From the NCBI RefSeq assembly GCF_040274945.1, contig NZ_JBEMAR010000009.1, positions 62,001 through 126,000 on the forward strand: 64,000 bases of DNA, in the 5' to 3' direction. Under the pieces are notes generated by a model that saw only the letters and a list, made by a program, of their open reading frames with translations, had not been told where the DNA came from and made no database searches. Every line of letters starts with the position of its first letter. Within the stretch, counting starts at the first letter, position 1. The position numbers were made by a program, and so were the translations under genes. The DNA comes from Carnobacterium_B sp040274945. GTDB taxonomy: Bacteria; Bacillota; Bacilli; Lactobacillales; Carnobacteriaceae. This document shows positions 52,306 through 62,245 of this stretch, one piece after another.

Positions 52306-53363
52306 ATTTTCCCTCCTATTCTTTTGTTGTTTTTTAACCGCTTGGTGTTAGATTTCACCAATTCGGTTATTGTCAGCAACTGATGAATCTTCCGATAGTT
52401 ATGGTCTTTTAAATGGTGGACCATCAATTTATCAAATTTATTTTGAGGAAAGTCCATTTCATTCTGAAATACAGTATTAAAAAGAATAACTGTCTTTTCA
52501 ACATATTTCAACCGCTCTTGACGGGTAATCTGATTCGTTTGGTAAGCCATTTTCAGAGCAGTTAACATATGCTTATAAAGTTGTTGCTGATGATGTTCCA
52601 AGTTTTTAGGGTGACTTTTGAATCCATTGTAATGCTGTATAAAGGATTCAATCTGTGTTAAGAAGAAAACCATGTCCTCACTGATGTTTAAGTTAACTTG
52701 TCTAGTGGACTGATTTGGATACAATAAATAATGATAAAGATACTTATCAATCACTTTAATATGACTGATTTGATTAAAATAGTTTAAATTAAATACAACG
52801 TCTTCTCCCAATTTTACACCTACAGGAAAGTAAATCTGATTTTCTTTAATGATGGATGATACATACAGTTTATTCCATGGAGAATTTGTAACACCACTCT
52901 CATAATAACGCCAGAAATCAGAAACCATTTCGGCTACCGTTATTTTTTTGTTTTCTCTATTTCCGGAATTTAATAAAACCTCATTCCCTTTGTCCAAGTT
53001 GTGGATGTAATATCCATAAACAACCAGCTCGTTGGATTCACTAGAACAACTTATTAAAACTTCCATCATATTTTCTTCAATGTAATCATCACTATCGACA
53101 AATATTAACAACTCTCCTACTGAAGCATCTATCCCTACGTTTCGAGCCACTGAAACACCTGAATTCTCCTGCTGTATAACACGGATTCTGTGATCTGTTT
53201 TTTTATATTGTTGACAAATTTGAAAACTTCGGTCTGTAGAACCATCATCAATCAAGATCAATTCAAGATGAGAGTACGTTTGATTTAAAATAGAAGTAAT
53301 AGTTCTCATAAGATGATCTTCTGCATTAAATACAGGAACGATCACAGATATTAATGTATCCAC
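52302..53363 (-). CDS. GT2-family glycosyltransferase
   Basis: The 353-residue protein is a GT-A fold family 2 enzyme: ISVIVPVFNAEDHLMRTI, LILIDDGSTDRS, ENSGVSVARNVGI and the metal-binding VDSDD motif (about residues 91-95). It probably transfers an activated sugar to the lipid-linked repeat unit; donor and acceptor cannot be told. Coupled to the pyruvyltransferase gene by a four-base overlap, it lies 13 bases after the polymerase gene. Confidence 0.85.
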   Translation of the reverse strand: MDTLISVIVPVFNAEDHLMRTITSILNQTYSHLELILIDDGSTDRSFQICQQYKKTDHRIRVIQQENSGVSVARNVGIDASVGELLIFVDSDDYIEENMMEVLISCSSESNELVVYGYYIHNLDKGNEVLLNSGNRENKKITVAEMVSDFWRYYESGVTNSPWNKLYVSSIIKENQIYFPVGVKLGEDVVFNLNYFNQISHIKVIDKYLYHYLLYPNQSTRQVNLNISEDMVFFLTQIESFIQHYNGFKSHPKNLEHHQQQLYKHMLTALKMAYQTNQITRQERLKYVEKTVILFNTVFQNEMDFPQNKFDKLMVHHLKDHNYRKIHQLLTITELVKSNTKRLKNNKRIGGKM

Positions 53364-53376
53364 TTCTCTCCTCCTA

Positions 53377-54810
53377 TTATGTTTCTAGTCCTTTTTTTTC
53401 TTCACCCAATTCCTTTAGGGGTATCTGTCTAACCAATATTTTAGTAATAACATAAATAAAAATCATTCCAAAAATGGTGTTTCTATAAAAAATAGCTGAT
53501 GATCCACGTACCCAAGATACAACGGAATACTGGAACATAATTGTATAAATAATAAAATGAAAGTCAGTATTTTTAATCCCATTTTCGATTTTAGTCGTGA
53601 AGTATTGCAAGATAAATCCGATTAAAAATGCTGGAAATATTGCAAAATACTTAAAACTGTAATATATCTCGCCTACGAAAGATCCACCGATATTTGGCAT
53701 TTTCAATAACAAAACATAATTTGACCTATCAAGAATTTCGCTTATCTTATAACTCAAATTAGGCACTAAACTGACAAAATTAGTCAAAAATTGTTTTCCA
53801 AAAGAAACAGGAAGTTCAAAAACTGTTTTTTGGATTGTAAGAGCAACTGTATAAACAGATCCGCCAAATTCTTCCATAATTTGTAAGATGGGATTGTTAA
53901 CAAAAACATTCGAAATAATCTGCAAAATATAATCACTGCTTTGAACATCATAAGCTCTAAAGTCCGCAACTGCGCTCATGAATCCTGCTCCTAAATAACC
54001 AATGACTACTATCAGGATGAGGTTTTTCCCTTTAATTTTGATATCATAAGTCTTTATATAATAATAAAGAATCAGCAGAATTTTAATGACTTGCCACATT
54101 CTCCCTCCGGAAAACATAGCGATAATGTAAAACAACAGATAAAAGCCTGTCAATATGTTTCCTCTTAAAAAATGGTGTTTCGAGCCTAAAAGCATCATGA
54201 CCATACCTATTAAACTAAACGTAGCGAGTAAACTAATTAAACCACTAACTTCTACTTCAAAAGTAGCTAAGTAACCACTATTTCTAGCCACTAGAATTCG
54301 GTTGATTTGAATGTACATTTCAATAGGAAATGTACAACTAAAAACAATACTACCAATTTTGAATAAATTATCTAGGCTGATAGTAGAATACATGTATTTT
54401 TTATAAACAGTTTCTTTTTCAAAACATTTATAAAACATGACCCCAGATGTTACCAATATAATCATCAGGTACGAGTATTTTAACGATTCTAAATAAGTAG
54501 CAGGAAAAACATATATGGATACATCGAAAGCAAAATCATATTGTGGAGATACAGCTTTTATAATTGGCTGACTCAAATGAAATAAATAATTAAGCCACAC
54601 AAATGATCCTGATAAGCTTAAAAACTCAATTTTCAACATTAAAAATGCAATGAAGGTTAGGGTAATTTGGAGGATAACAACGAATCCAATTATTTTTTGT
54701 GATGCTTGATAGTTATCTAATTTAAGAAAGTTAAGGCACAGATAGAGAATCAAACTAACTAATGTATATAAACTAGTGATTGAAGCATATTTAGAATTTA
54801 TGTTTGTCAT
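53377..54810 (-). CDS. Oligosaccharide repeat-unit polymerase (Wzy-type)
   Basis: The 478-residue protein has about 11 predicted membrane segments and the extended outer loop expected for O-antigen/capsule polymerases (around residues 310-370). It lacks any soluble domain. By position in a cluster with a flippase and glycosyltransferases it is the polymerase candidate. The ATG at 54810 follows GAGGGG and lies inside the end of the previous gene (20-base overlap). Confidence 0.78.
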   Translation of the reverse strand: MTNINSKYASITSLYTLVSLILYLCLNFLKLDNYQASQKIIGFVVILQITLTFIAFLMLKIEFLSLSGSFVWLNYLFHLSQPIIKAVSPQYDFAFDVSIYVFPATYLESLKYSYLMIILVTSGVMFYKCFEKETVYKKYMYSTISLDNLFKIGSIVFSCTFPIEMYIQINRILVARNSGYLATFEVEVSGLISLLATFSLIGMVMMLLGSKHHFLRGNILTGFYLLFYIIAMFSGGRMWQVIKILLILYYYIKTYDIKIKGKNLILIVVIGYLGAGFMSAVADFRAYDVQSSDYILQIISNVFVNNPILQIMEEFGGSVYTVALTIQKTVFELPVSFGKQFLTNFVSLVPNLSYKISEILDRSNYVLLLKMPNIGGSFVGEIYYSFKYFAIFPAFLIGFILQYFTTKIENGIKNTDFHFIIYTIMFQYSVVSWVRGSSAIFYRNTIFGMIFIYVITKILVRQIPLKELGEEKKGLET

Positions 54811-55930
54811 TATACAACCCCTCATTAATTTCTTCTTCATACAACTTTTCCCATTGCTTCGCAATTGCGGTAATTGAAAATTTGTTCTTGATTTTAGTAA
54901 TACTGACTTCTGAACGGTTCACTTTGTTTTCTGCATAGTACCGTACTTTTTCCAACCATTTATCTCTATTTTTTAAAGCTAGGAACTGAGTATGAACTGT
55001 CAATTGAGCTTCCTTTGTCACTCGATCAGATACTAAACAAGGAAGTCCTGCAGCTTGAGCTTCAATGATACTCACAGGAAATCCTTCGAATAAAGAAGGA
55101 AATATAAAGATATCAAATCCGTGTAAAAAGTCAGACACATTTTGTTTATTGCCTAAAAACAACACTTTTTTTTCTAGGCCTTTGCTTTTGACCAGTTCTT
55201 TAATTGATTTGGTATCCGGTCCATCACCAACTAAAATCAATTTTAGACTTGGTAGATCACCTGATAACCTACTTAGAATATTAACCATAAAAACATGATT
55301 TTTAACTGGAGCTATTCTTCCCACATGGCCCATTACAATATCGTTGGTGTCAATCTCCAATGAATTCCTGATTTCTTCTCTCTTTACAGAATCAAAACTA
55401 AATTTCTCATGATCAATACCATTGTAAATGATTTCCCCATGCCGCTTGAAAAAATTTTCTCCATATAAATAATTTCCAGCATCTTTTCCACAAGCAACGA
55501 AATGAGTAGCATTTTTTAAAATAGATTTTCGCATTACTCGTTTATATATTCGATAGATGGTATTCTCATTTTGGCTGCTCTCAGTGCTGTGAGAATGGCA
55601 AATTCTGGTAGGAACGCCTTCTTTTTTAGCTGATCTGAGCAATAGTCCGCTATTCCATAGTGTGTTTACATGAACAACTGTATACTGTTCTTGCTTTAAT
55701 AATTTTTGATACTCTGAAAGGAATTTCCAATAATCTTTTTTTGGTTCATCTACGTGAATGATAATAGCTCCAAGGGATTTTGCTTCTTCTTCATAATCCC
55801 CTATCAAGTCTCCAAAAACCAAAAAATGGTAGGTAAATTTACTGGTATCTATAAAGCGTAAGATATTCATCGCATTATTCTCTGCACCACCAATATTTAA
55901 GCTTCCAATAACATTTAAAATTTTCATCAT
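54791..55930 (-). CDS. GT4-family glycosyltransferase
   Basis: The 380-residue protein has a GT-B fold: N-terminal NVIGSLNIGGAENNAM, a central VGHVGRIAPVKNH, ILVGDGPD, and the family 4 motif FPSLFEGFPVSIIEAQAAGLP carrying the EX7E-type residues. The start at 55930 lies four bases after the previous gene, with a weak AGG site; an ATG one codon later is equally possible. It probably adds one sugar to the repeat unit. Confidence 0.83.
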   Translation of the reverse strand: MMKILNVIGSLNIGGAENNAMNILRFIDTSKFTYHFLVFGDLIGDYEEEAKSLGAIIIHVDEPKKDYWKFLSEYQKLLKQEQYTVVHVNTLWNSGLLLRSAKKEGVPTRICHSHSTESSQNENTIYRIYKRVMRKSILKNATHFVACGKDAGNYLYGENFFKRHGEIIYNGIDHEKFSFDSVKREEIRNSLEIDTNDIVMGHVGRIAPVKNHVFMVNILSRLSGDLPSLKLILVGDGPDTKSIKELVKSKGLEKKVLFLGNKQNVSDFLHGFDIFIFPSLFEGFPVSIIEAQAAGLPCLVSDRVTKEAQLTVHTQFLALKNRDKWLEKVRYYAENKVNRSEVSITKIKNKFSITAIAKQWEKLYEEEINEGLYNDKHKF

Positions 55931-55934
55931 ACAC

Positions 55935-56846
55935 TCAACCTGCCAATTTCTTTTGTACATATTTTTTCTTCCAAATTACATATATTGCATAGCCGAATGG
56001 CAAATTAAGCAGAACGACTTTCTTGTTAAAACTTTTTTTTAATATTTCATCAATAGAACGCTCGTCAAAAAAAGAATAAGCTATGTAAAGCCAAGCTCCT
56101 TTTAGAATCTGTTTGCTATTAAACATCTTCCCCGAAACTTGTCGCCAAAGTTCAGCATGTCCTTTTGGGTTTCTAATTTGCAATACTCTGCCTTCAAAGG
56201 TTAGACCATCATTCATGTACTCCACAACTTGAATAACTTCATTATAGGTGATCATTTGATATTCCCCATAAACAGTTGCACAAATGTTAAGGTAACTTTC
56301 TGAAATGAATTTCTCATCTGAGTATTCTGGATAAGGATACGAAACAAAGGCGCTTGTTAAGTATACATCACAGCACTCACCTTTTCTTCCAGCGTTCATG
56401 TAGGCGGCGTAATTGGTTATCTCTCCATCTCGCTCATAATAAGTATCAATAGTTGTACCGTCTTCATTTCCTTTTAAAAATGCTAACCACCCTATGTGAT
56501 CATCTTTTTTTAGTAAGGATATTTTTTGACAGATGATTTCTATAGCATCATTTTTTAAATAATCGTCACTATCCAAAACCATTACGTAGTCGCCTTTGAT
56601 ATAAGAATGTGAGAAATTCAAAGCTGAATGCTTCCCACCATTTTGCTTTTTTACATAATCAATTTGAAAATTATCGGGATGATTCTCAATGATTTCCTTC
56701 ATTGTTTGCTCTGTTCCATCAGTGCTTCCATCATCGACTATCAACCATTGAAAAGAAACTTTTGTTTGATGTAGCATACTCTCATACATTCGCATCAAGT
56801 ATTTTTCTCTATTATATGTTGGAGTAAGCACTGTGATTTTATTCAC
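55935..56846 (-). CDS. GT2-family glycosyltransferase
   Basis: The 303-residue protein has the GT2 core KITVLTPTYNREKYL, WLIVDDGSTDGT, KQNGGKHSALNF and VLDSDD (about 92-97). The KHSALN segment and length resemble enzymes of capsule and teichuronic clusters. It starts one base after the stop of the upstream GT4 gene. Donor unknown. Confidence 0.84.
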   Translation of the reverse strand: MNKITVLTPTYNREKYLMRMYESMLHQTKVSFQWLIVDDGSTDGTEQTMKEIIENHPDNFQIDYVKKQNGGKHSALNFSHSYIKGDYVMVLDSDDYLKNDAIEIICQKISLLKKDDHIGWLAFLKGNEDGTTIDTYYERDGEITNYAAYMNAGRKGECCDVYLTSAFVSYPYPEYSDEKFISESYLNICATVYGEYQMITYNEVIQVVEYMNDGLTFEGRVLQIRNPKGHAELWRQVSGKMFNSKQILKGAWLYIAYSFFDERSIDEILKKSFNKKVVLLNLPFGYAIYVIWKKKYVQKKLAG

Positions 56847-56847
56847 A

Positions 56848-57972
56848 CTATCCCTCTTTTAAATTTATATTTTTTTTAATTTCGACTGCACTATTTTCCC
56901 AATTATTTGACCTCACATACTCACTCGCGTTTTGATACAGCATTTGTCTAAAGTCTTTATCAAGCAGTACTTCAGACATTTTTCCAGCTAAATCATTAGA
57001 ATCTCCTGGTTCTACTAGTACCGACGCGGTCTGATAATCTTTCAGTTGTTCTTTTAATCCCCCAGTGTTACTGGCAATTATTGGAATACCGAATGACTTA
57101 CAGACTTGGATGACTCCCGATTGAGTAGCATCCCTATAAGGCAATACAGCAATAAGGTTTTTACCTTTGAAAAAGCTTTTCACTTCTGCATTATCAATCC
57201 ATCTATTGACAACTGTGATATTTGGTAAGGCTGCGTACATCTGTTCATAATTGCTGAAATCGCCTGAACCAGCTACAGTTAGTGATACATCATTGGTTAT
57301 CTGGGTTACTTCTTCATAAGCTTTTCCTAATTCCCCCAAACCTTTGTACTTAGATATTCTTCCAAAAAAAATAAAGTTCACTGAATGATCTCCATATACG
57401 ATTTCTTCTTGTCCCTCAATGTCATTATCATAATAATCATAATCCCCCATTGGAAGATAGAGAACATGTCCTTTTTTATCGTATTCCTTTTCTACAATAG
57501 GAATAAAGTTGGAGCTCAAAACAATCACTGTATCTGCCTTTTTAATGAGCTTTTGTTGGCCAAATAAATTTTGTATATAATAATAGAATTCACCGCTGTG
57601 AGGGGTTGGATCATGTAAAACCAAGTTTTTTTTAGCTTTGGGATAAAGATTATTTATTCTATTGCTCCAAAAAGTTATCATTGGCACAAAAACTGCAGCA
57701 ACATTATATTCACTTAGTTGTTCTTTGATGTAAGTTCTATTTTTTTTCCAAAAAATGGATTTTTTTAACAAGGCCTTATTGGATTGATAGGTGTCTATTA
57801 TAACTAATTTCTTTAATGGCAACTGCTTCCATTCTTCGAGACTTTCATTATGAGAGGCAACGATGGCTACGCAAGAGATATTTTGATTAATAAAAGCTCT
57901 AGTCATTTCAAGAGCATACAGCGCGCCTCCGCCTTTTGAACCCGTGTAATTAATTAAAAGTACTTCTTCCAT
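56848..57972 (-). CDS. GT4-family glycosyltransferase
   Basis: The 374-residue protein is of GT-B fold with a glycine-rich N-terminus (NYTGSKGGGALYALEM), VNFIFFGRISKYKGLGEL, and IPIIASNTGGLKEQ in the donor-binding domain. It has no EGFP-type motif but the C-terminal domain is otherwise typical of family 4. It belongs to the same tightly packed operon. Confidence 0.8.
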   Translation of the reverse strand: MEEVLLINYTGSKGGGALYALEMTRAFINQNISCVAIVASHNESLEEWKQLPLKKLVIIDTYQSNKALLKKSIFWKKNRTYIKEQLSEYNVAAVFVPMITFWSNRINNLYPKAKKNLVLHDPTPHSGEFYYYIQNLFGQQKLIKKADTVIVLSSNFIPIVEKEYDKKGHVLYLPMGDYDYYDNDIEGQEEIVYGDHSVNFIFFGRISKYKGLGELGKAYEEVTQITNDVSLTVAGSGDFSNYEQMYAALPNITVVNRWIDNAEVKSFFKGKNLIAVLPYRDATQSGVIQVCKSFGIPIIASNTGGLKEQLKDYQTASVLVEPGDSNDLAGKMSEVLLDKDFRQMLYQNASEYVRSNNWENSAVEIKKNINLKEG

Positions 57973-57989
57973 AATAACTCCTTTTATTT

Positions 57990-59135
57990 TTAATAAAGAG
58001 ATGTTTTATAAATTTTTATCATTTCTTTTTCTATAACCTTTTTATCATACCGTTTGATTCTTGCAAGATTATTTTTACTCATCTTATTCTTATTATAGGT
58101 CATAATCGAATGAATGGCTTTGGTTACATCTTTTTCATTTAATGGATCAAAAAACAGGCCATTCTCATTTTGATGAATAAGGTCCACATTTCCTCTGATT
58201 TTAGAACATAATATTGGAAGTCCAGCTGCCATAGCTTCCATTAAAGAAACTGGTAGTCCTTCTTGCAAAGATGGGAAAATAAAGCAATCTGAAGCATGTA
58301 ATAACTCATTGATATCTCCTCTGTATCCTAGAAAAAAAACTCTATCAGATATATTCAAGTCCGTTGCCATTTGTTTCAACTCTGTTTCCAATTCTCCAAA
58401 ACCTACAATAATGTATTTTAATCTAGCATCTTTTATTTCAGATAATGCTTTTAATACAATGGCATGATTTTTTCTTTTCGATAATTGGCCAACACTAATC
58501 AATGTGAAGTCCTCTGATTTTATTTCAAGTTCTTTTCTGACAGCTTCTCTCTTCACTGCACTAGTACTAAACTTCTCAGTATTTACACCAATACCAGGTA
58601 CATACTCCAAATGAGTTTGAGAAAAACGTTGTGCAATTTTATAATCCTCTTTATTAATTGTAATCAAAGTGTCTGTAAATTTAGATAAATATTTTTCGAT
58701 AGGATAAAATAAAAGCCAGTTTTTGATTGGTGCTCCTTTAAAAAAATGAAAACCATGAGCTGTATAAATTATTTTCAAACCTTTTGATCTATATTTTTTC
58801 CCAGCTAAACGTGCTAATACACCACCTATTGGGGAGTGACAATGAATCAATGAAAAGTCTTTGTCTTTAAGAAAATGCTTTAACTCTCTATAAGAACGAA
58901 AAATATTTTTCATATCGAAGATATTTCTAGGTATTGGAAGATTAGTATACGAAATATTCTCACACTCTAATTCCTTTTTGAATTCTGTAATTCTCTCTGC
59001 AGAAGTGATATTTCCAAAATCAAAATTACAAACAACATGAACTTCTGAATCTAATTCTTTTAAAATTTTTATATTTTCTTTGTTGAATAAGTCAATCATA
59101 GAAGCAACTGATGCCATCATTATCACTTTTTTCAT
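57990..59135 (-). CDS. GT4-family glycosyltransferase
   Basis: The 381-residue protein has N-terminal features of EpsD/PglA-type transferases (VHVVCNFDFGN, HCHSPIGGVLARLAG, YTAHGFHFFKG) and the donor-binding LISVGQLSKRKNH, IVGFGELE and FPSLQEGLPVSLMEAMAAGLP. The HGFHFFKGAP segment is shared with enzymes that act on undecaprenyl-linked sugars, often the second step. It starts 12 bases before the acetyltransferase stop. Confidence 0.86.
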   Translation of the reverse strand: MKKVIMMASVASMIDLFNKENIKILKELDSEVHVVCNFDFGNITSAERITEFKKELECENISYTNLPIPRNIFDMKNIFRSYRELKHFLKDKDFSLIHCHSPIGGVLARLAGKKYRSKGLKIIYTAHGFHFFKGAPIKNWLLFYPIEKYLSKFTDTLITINKEDYKIAQRFSQTHLEYVPGIGVNTEKFSTSAVKREAVRKELEIKSEDFTLISVGQLSKRKNHAIVLKALSEIKDARLKYIIVGFGELETELKQMATDLNISDRVFFLGYRGDINELLHASDCFIFPSLQEGLPVSLMEAMAAGLPILCSKIRGNVDLIHQNENGLFFDPLNEKDVTKAIHSIMTYNKNKMSKNNLARIKRYDKKVIEKEMIKIYKTSLY

Positions 59136-59147
59136 ACAACCACATTC

Positions 59148-59675
59148 CTAACCATTACTTTTTAGACGGTTCTTAATTGTTTTTGCAGGGTTCCCTCCAA
59201 CTATATCGTAACTCTCAACATTTCTGGTTACAACTGAGCCTGCTCCAATAATTGAACCATCACCGATAACTGTTCCAGGTAAAATCGTTACCCTACTTCC
59301 TATCCAAACGTCGTTTCCAATGATAACAGGACGCTCATTTTCATGGCCTTGTAAATACATTGGAGTACTCACATCCCCAAACTTATGATTGCTCGTATAA
59401 ATGTAAACTTCCGGTCCCATCATCACATTGTTTCCAATAAGTACTTTTCCATACAGCTTACAATTTATTCCTATCCCAGAATTATCTCCGATTTCTAATG
59501 TACGATCGAAAATAGCCCCTTTTTCTATATTGATATTTTTCCCAGAACTTTTTAATATTCCTTTTGCTAAGAAAGCTCTTATACTTTTAGCACCTAATGA
59601 AACTTTAGCATCCGAAACTGGAAGAATAGGGCCCAATAATTTATAGAGAAATTTGTATACAACATACATATTCAT
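59148..59675 (-). CDS. Hexapeptide-repeat O-acetyltransferase
   Basis: The 175-residue protein has the left-handed beta-helix repeat (IGNDVWIGSRVTILPG, IGAGSVVT) and the loop with TSNHKFGD where the catalytic His lies, as in maltose/capsule acetyltransferases. It would acetylate a sugar of the repeat unit or a precursor from acetyl-CoA. The first ATG follows GGTGG. Together with the neighbouring SGNH protein it hints at tuned acetylation. Confidence 0.83.
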   Translation of the reverse strand: MNMYVVYKFLYKLLGPILPVSDAKVSLGAKSIRAFLAKGILKSSGKNINIEKGAIFDRTLEIGDNSGIGINCKLYGKVLIGNNVMMGPEVYIYTSNHKFGDVSTPMYLQGHENERPVIIGNDVWIGSRVTILPGTVIGDGSIIGAGSVVTRNVESYDIVGGNPAKTIKNRLKSNG

Positions 59676-59697
59676 TCACCACCTGTTTTCATTCACA

Positions 59698-60531
59698 TTA
59701 AAAATTCAACAACAAAGCTTTTGCAATTTTATCAGCAATTTTTTGTGTACCTGCTTCGTTTGGATGAGTTCCATCTACTGAATTAAAGTAAAGGCCTCTA
59801 TTGTATTTATTGATACCCAAACTGTGTAATGTATCCGCATAAGGGAATTTAAATTCTTTCGCTAATTCAACCATGGCATCTGAATACTGGTAGGGCCTCA
59901 ATCCGTATGCATTTTCCGATGAATCCGTGTCTAAATTATCATATTCTGGCCAAAAACGATAAGTCATCGGAACAAAGAGAACCTGGATATGAGGATACTC
60001 AGTCATGATCTTATTAAGGCTGTATCTTCCTGCTCCCTTAAAGGTCGTGATATCCATCAAATTCGTTGCATTTTCTATGTGATTTCCCCAATCATTGGCT
60101 CCGTACATGATAGATAGGACATCTACTTCATTCCAATTGATTTCTTTAAGTATCTTTAATTTTTCATCAAAATAATCTGGAATGTCAGCATCACTTAAAG
60201 CCTTTTCTTGAGCACTAAAATCATCTGTAACAATTGCATCTGCTAACGAATGAAATGCATAGGAATCAAAAGAAGGGTCTGGATGAGTACTCAAAGACGT
60301 TCCTCCAAAGCCAAGGTTAACTGCCTGAATGCCTATTTTTTGACTAATTAAATCAGGATATGACTTCCCTTTCCCTTCCAAATTTTGTGTGACACTGTCT
60401 CCAAAAAAGACGACTTGTTTATCTGTTAAAGAGAATAGGGTTTCAGTAGCTGCATCTTTTTGTTCAGAGCAGCCAGAAACAACACTTAATAGGACGACTG
60501 AAAGAAGAATCATTTTTATTTTTTTATTCAT
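59698..60531 (-). CDS. SGNH hydrolase lipoprotein
   Basis: The 277-residue protein has a lipoprotein signal (lipobox VSGC, Cys21) and an extracellular SGNH hydrolase domain: nucleophile in VVFFGDSVTQN, GFGGTSLS, YGANDWG and DGTHPNEAG. It is a candidate surface esterase or acetylesterase acting on the polysaccharide, next to an acetyltransferase gene. The SGNH protein at 40208-41023 is a different type, being helix-anchored. Confidence 0.82.
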   Translation of the reverse strand: MNKKIKMILLSVVLLSVVSGCSEQKDAATETLFSLTDKQVVFFGDSVTQNLEGKGKSYPDLISQKIGIQAVNLGFGGTSLSTHPDPSFDSYAFHSLADAIVTDDFSAQEKALSDADIPDYFDEKLKILKEINWNEVDVLSIMYGANDWGNHIENATNLMDITTFKGAGRYSLNKIMTEYPHIQVLFVPMTYRFWPEYDNLDTDSSENAYGLRPYQYSDAMVELAKEFKFPYADTLHSLGINKYNRGLYFNSVDGTHPNEAGTQKIADKIAKALLLNF

Positions 60532-60540
60532 AAGTAAACA

Positions 60541-62127
60541 TTATTTCCTTTCTGTTCTGCTACTTTTTTTTAATACACTATTGGCAGAAGTAAGTATTGG
60601 ATTTATTTTTGAAAGTAAGAACTTCATTTCGTTTGTATTTTTAAACAACGCAAAAAATAAAACATTCAATACTAGGAAATAAACAGTAGCACGAATAATA
60701 AAATTAAGGAAAGATGGACTTGCAATAAACGAGTCTATACCATAAATGACCGCTATACTAAAAAACAACACTATGAAATATTTAATCTGTTTGAAAAAAT
60801 AACCGTTACTTTTCTTTTGGAAATAGATTTTATATAGCATCAAAGGTTCATACCAGAAATTTACAACTAGTCGAGCTATAAACGTTGCTATCAGAATACC
60901 TGGCAAACCAATCACTTGACCTAATACTACGGATAAAATCAAGTTTACTGTTGCTGTATATAAAAAGATATATTTGATGTCTCTAAACAAACCGGTTGTA
61001 TTACGGTATATTGTTGTAACGCTTAAAATACCTGATATATAAAAATTTAACACAATGGCTAAGACTGTTAGTATAGATAGTGTAAAACTAGCATTAAGCC
61101 ATATAGTTATGAAGTCATTGAATAGGACAAACAAACAAATTGCACCAATTCCATAAATCCAAAAAGATACAAAGGAGAGACCATTATATATATCCTCGCC
61201 TCGTCCATTGTTCTGTCCATCATTTGTAACCATTTCTGAGCTAGCAATCAAATTCCCTACGCTTGAACTTAAGGAAGTAAATAAAATACTAGTAAAACTA
61301 GTTAATCCTGTGATGATTAAATAATAGTTAGAATAATACCCAACCCATATTGTTCCTAACATGACTGAGATAAGGATATTGTCAGTATTATTGAGGAGAA
61401 CTCCACCAATTTTATACATGAACATAGACTTTACATTATCATAAATCTGTTTTTTAGTGCTACCGTTTAATTTTTCTGCTGGTTCAGATAAAAACGGATA
61501 TAATTTGTTAGCTCGATATGCTAGTGTAGCATTTTTCAATAGAGAAAAAATAACATTCAGCAATAGATATATAAAGTAGTTATGAGTTAGTATCAGCAGA
61601 ACAGACTGTGCAATGATTTTAAAAAATTCGAATGCCACAGAATAGATTCTAATTAAAAAATTTTTCTGATCTGCTTCAATGACCGAAGTTTTATAAACAA
61701 ACAGATAACTCACAACTGAGTTTAAGAGAAATATAATATAGTAAATTTCTAAATAAGGAATATTATTCTCTACATTGATCAAATAGCCTAGAAACGGAAC
61801 AAGTGATAACCCAATAACAGCTACTGCAACGGCTATCATTTGATAAACTTTTTTATAAAACGTGACTAGTGCATTGATTAAAGGGTAGTTTTTATCGGCT
61901 AATGGTTTATAGAGAGAAAAAATCATGGCACTATCAATCCCTAGATCTGCTAAAGATAAAATAAGCAGGATGTTAGAAAACAAACCATTTAATCCTAGAA
62001 ATTCGACTCCCAATACTTTTATAAAAATGGTTCTACTAACAAAATTCAATATTAAATTTAAAATCTGAGATGTAAATCCTACACTGATGTTTCTTAATGA
62101 ATTACGTGTTCTTGACTCTTCCTTCAT
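60541..62127 (-). CDS. Polysaccharide flippase (Wzx/PST family)
   Basis: The 528-residue protein has about 14 predicted membrane segments and the MATE/PST start (ISVGFTSQILNLILNFVSRTIFIKVLGVEFLG, split over two helices). It would flip the lipid-linked repeat unit across the membrane for the Wzy-type polymerase. GGAG lies 11 bases before the ATG. The 117 bases upstream contain a possible promoter (TTGTAT, 18 bp, TATTAC on the minus strand). Confidence 0.85.
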   Translation of the reverse strand: MKEESRTRNSLRNISVGFTSQILNLILNFVSRTIFIKVLGVEFLGLNGLFSNILLILSLADLGIDSAMIFSLYKPLADKNYPLINALVTFYKKVYQMIAVAVAVIGLSLVPFLGYLINVENNIPYLEIYYIIFLLNSVVSYLFVYKTSVIEADQKNFLIRIYSVAFEFFKIIAQSVLLILTHNYFIYLLLNVIFSLLKNATLAYRANKLYPFLSEPAEKLNGSTKKQIYDNVKSMFMYKIGGVLLNNTDNILISVMLGTIWVGYYSNYYLIITGLTSFTSILFTSLSSSVGNLIASSEMVTNDGQNNGRGEDIYNGLSFVSFWIYGIGAICLFVLFNDFITIWLNASFTLSILTVLAIVLNFYISGILSVTTIYRNTTGLFRDIKYIFLYTATVNLILSVVLGQVIGLPGILIATFIARLVVNFWYEPLMLYKIYFQKKSNGYFFKQIKYFIVLFFSIAVIYGIDSFIASPSFLNFIIRATVYFLVLNVLFFALFKNTNEMKFLLSKINPILTSANSVLKKSSRTERK

Positions 62128-62245
62128 ATCTTTAAAACTCCTATTTTTTTACTCAAAGTAATACATTCTTTTTGATTGAAAATACAATATTTTTTCTGTT
62201 TCCAAAATATATTCTTGAATCGAAAAAACATAAAATAGACTTTTA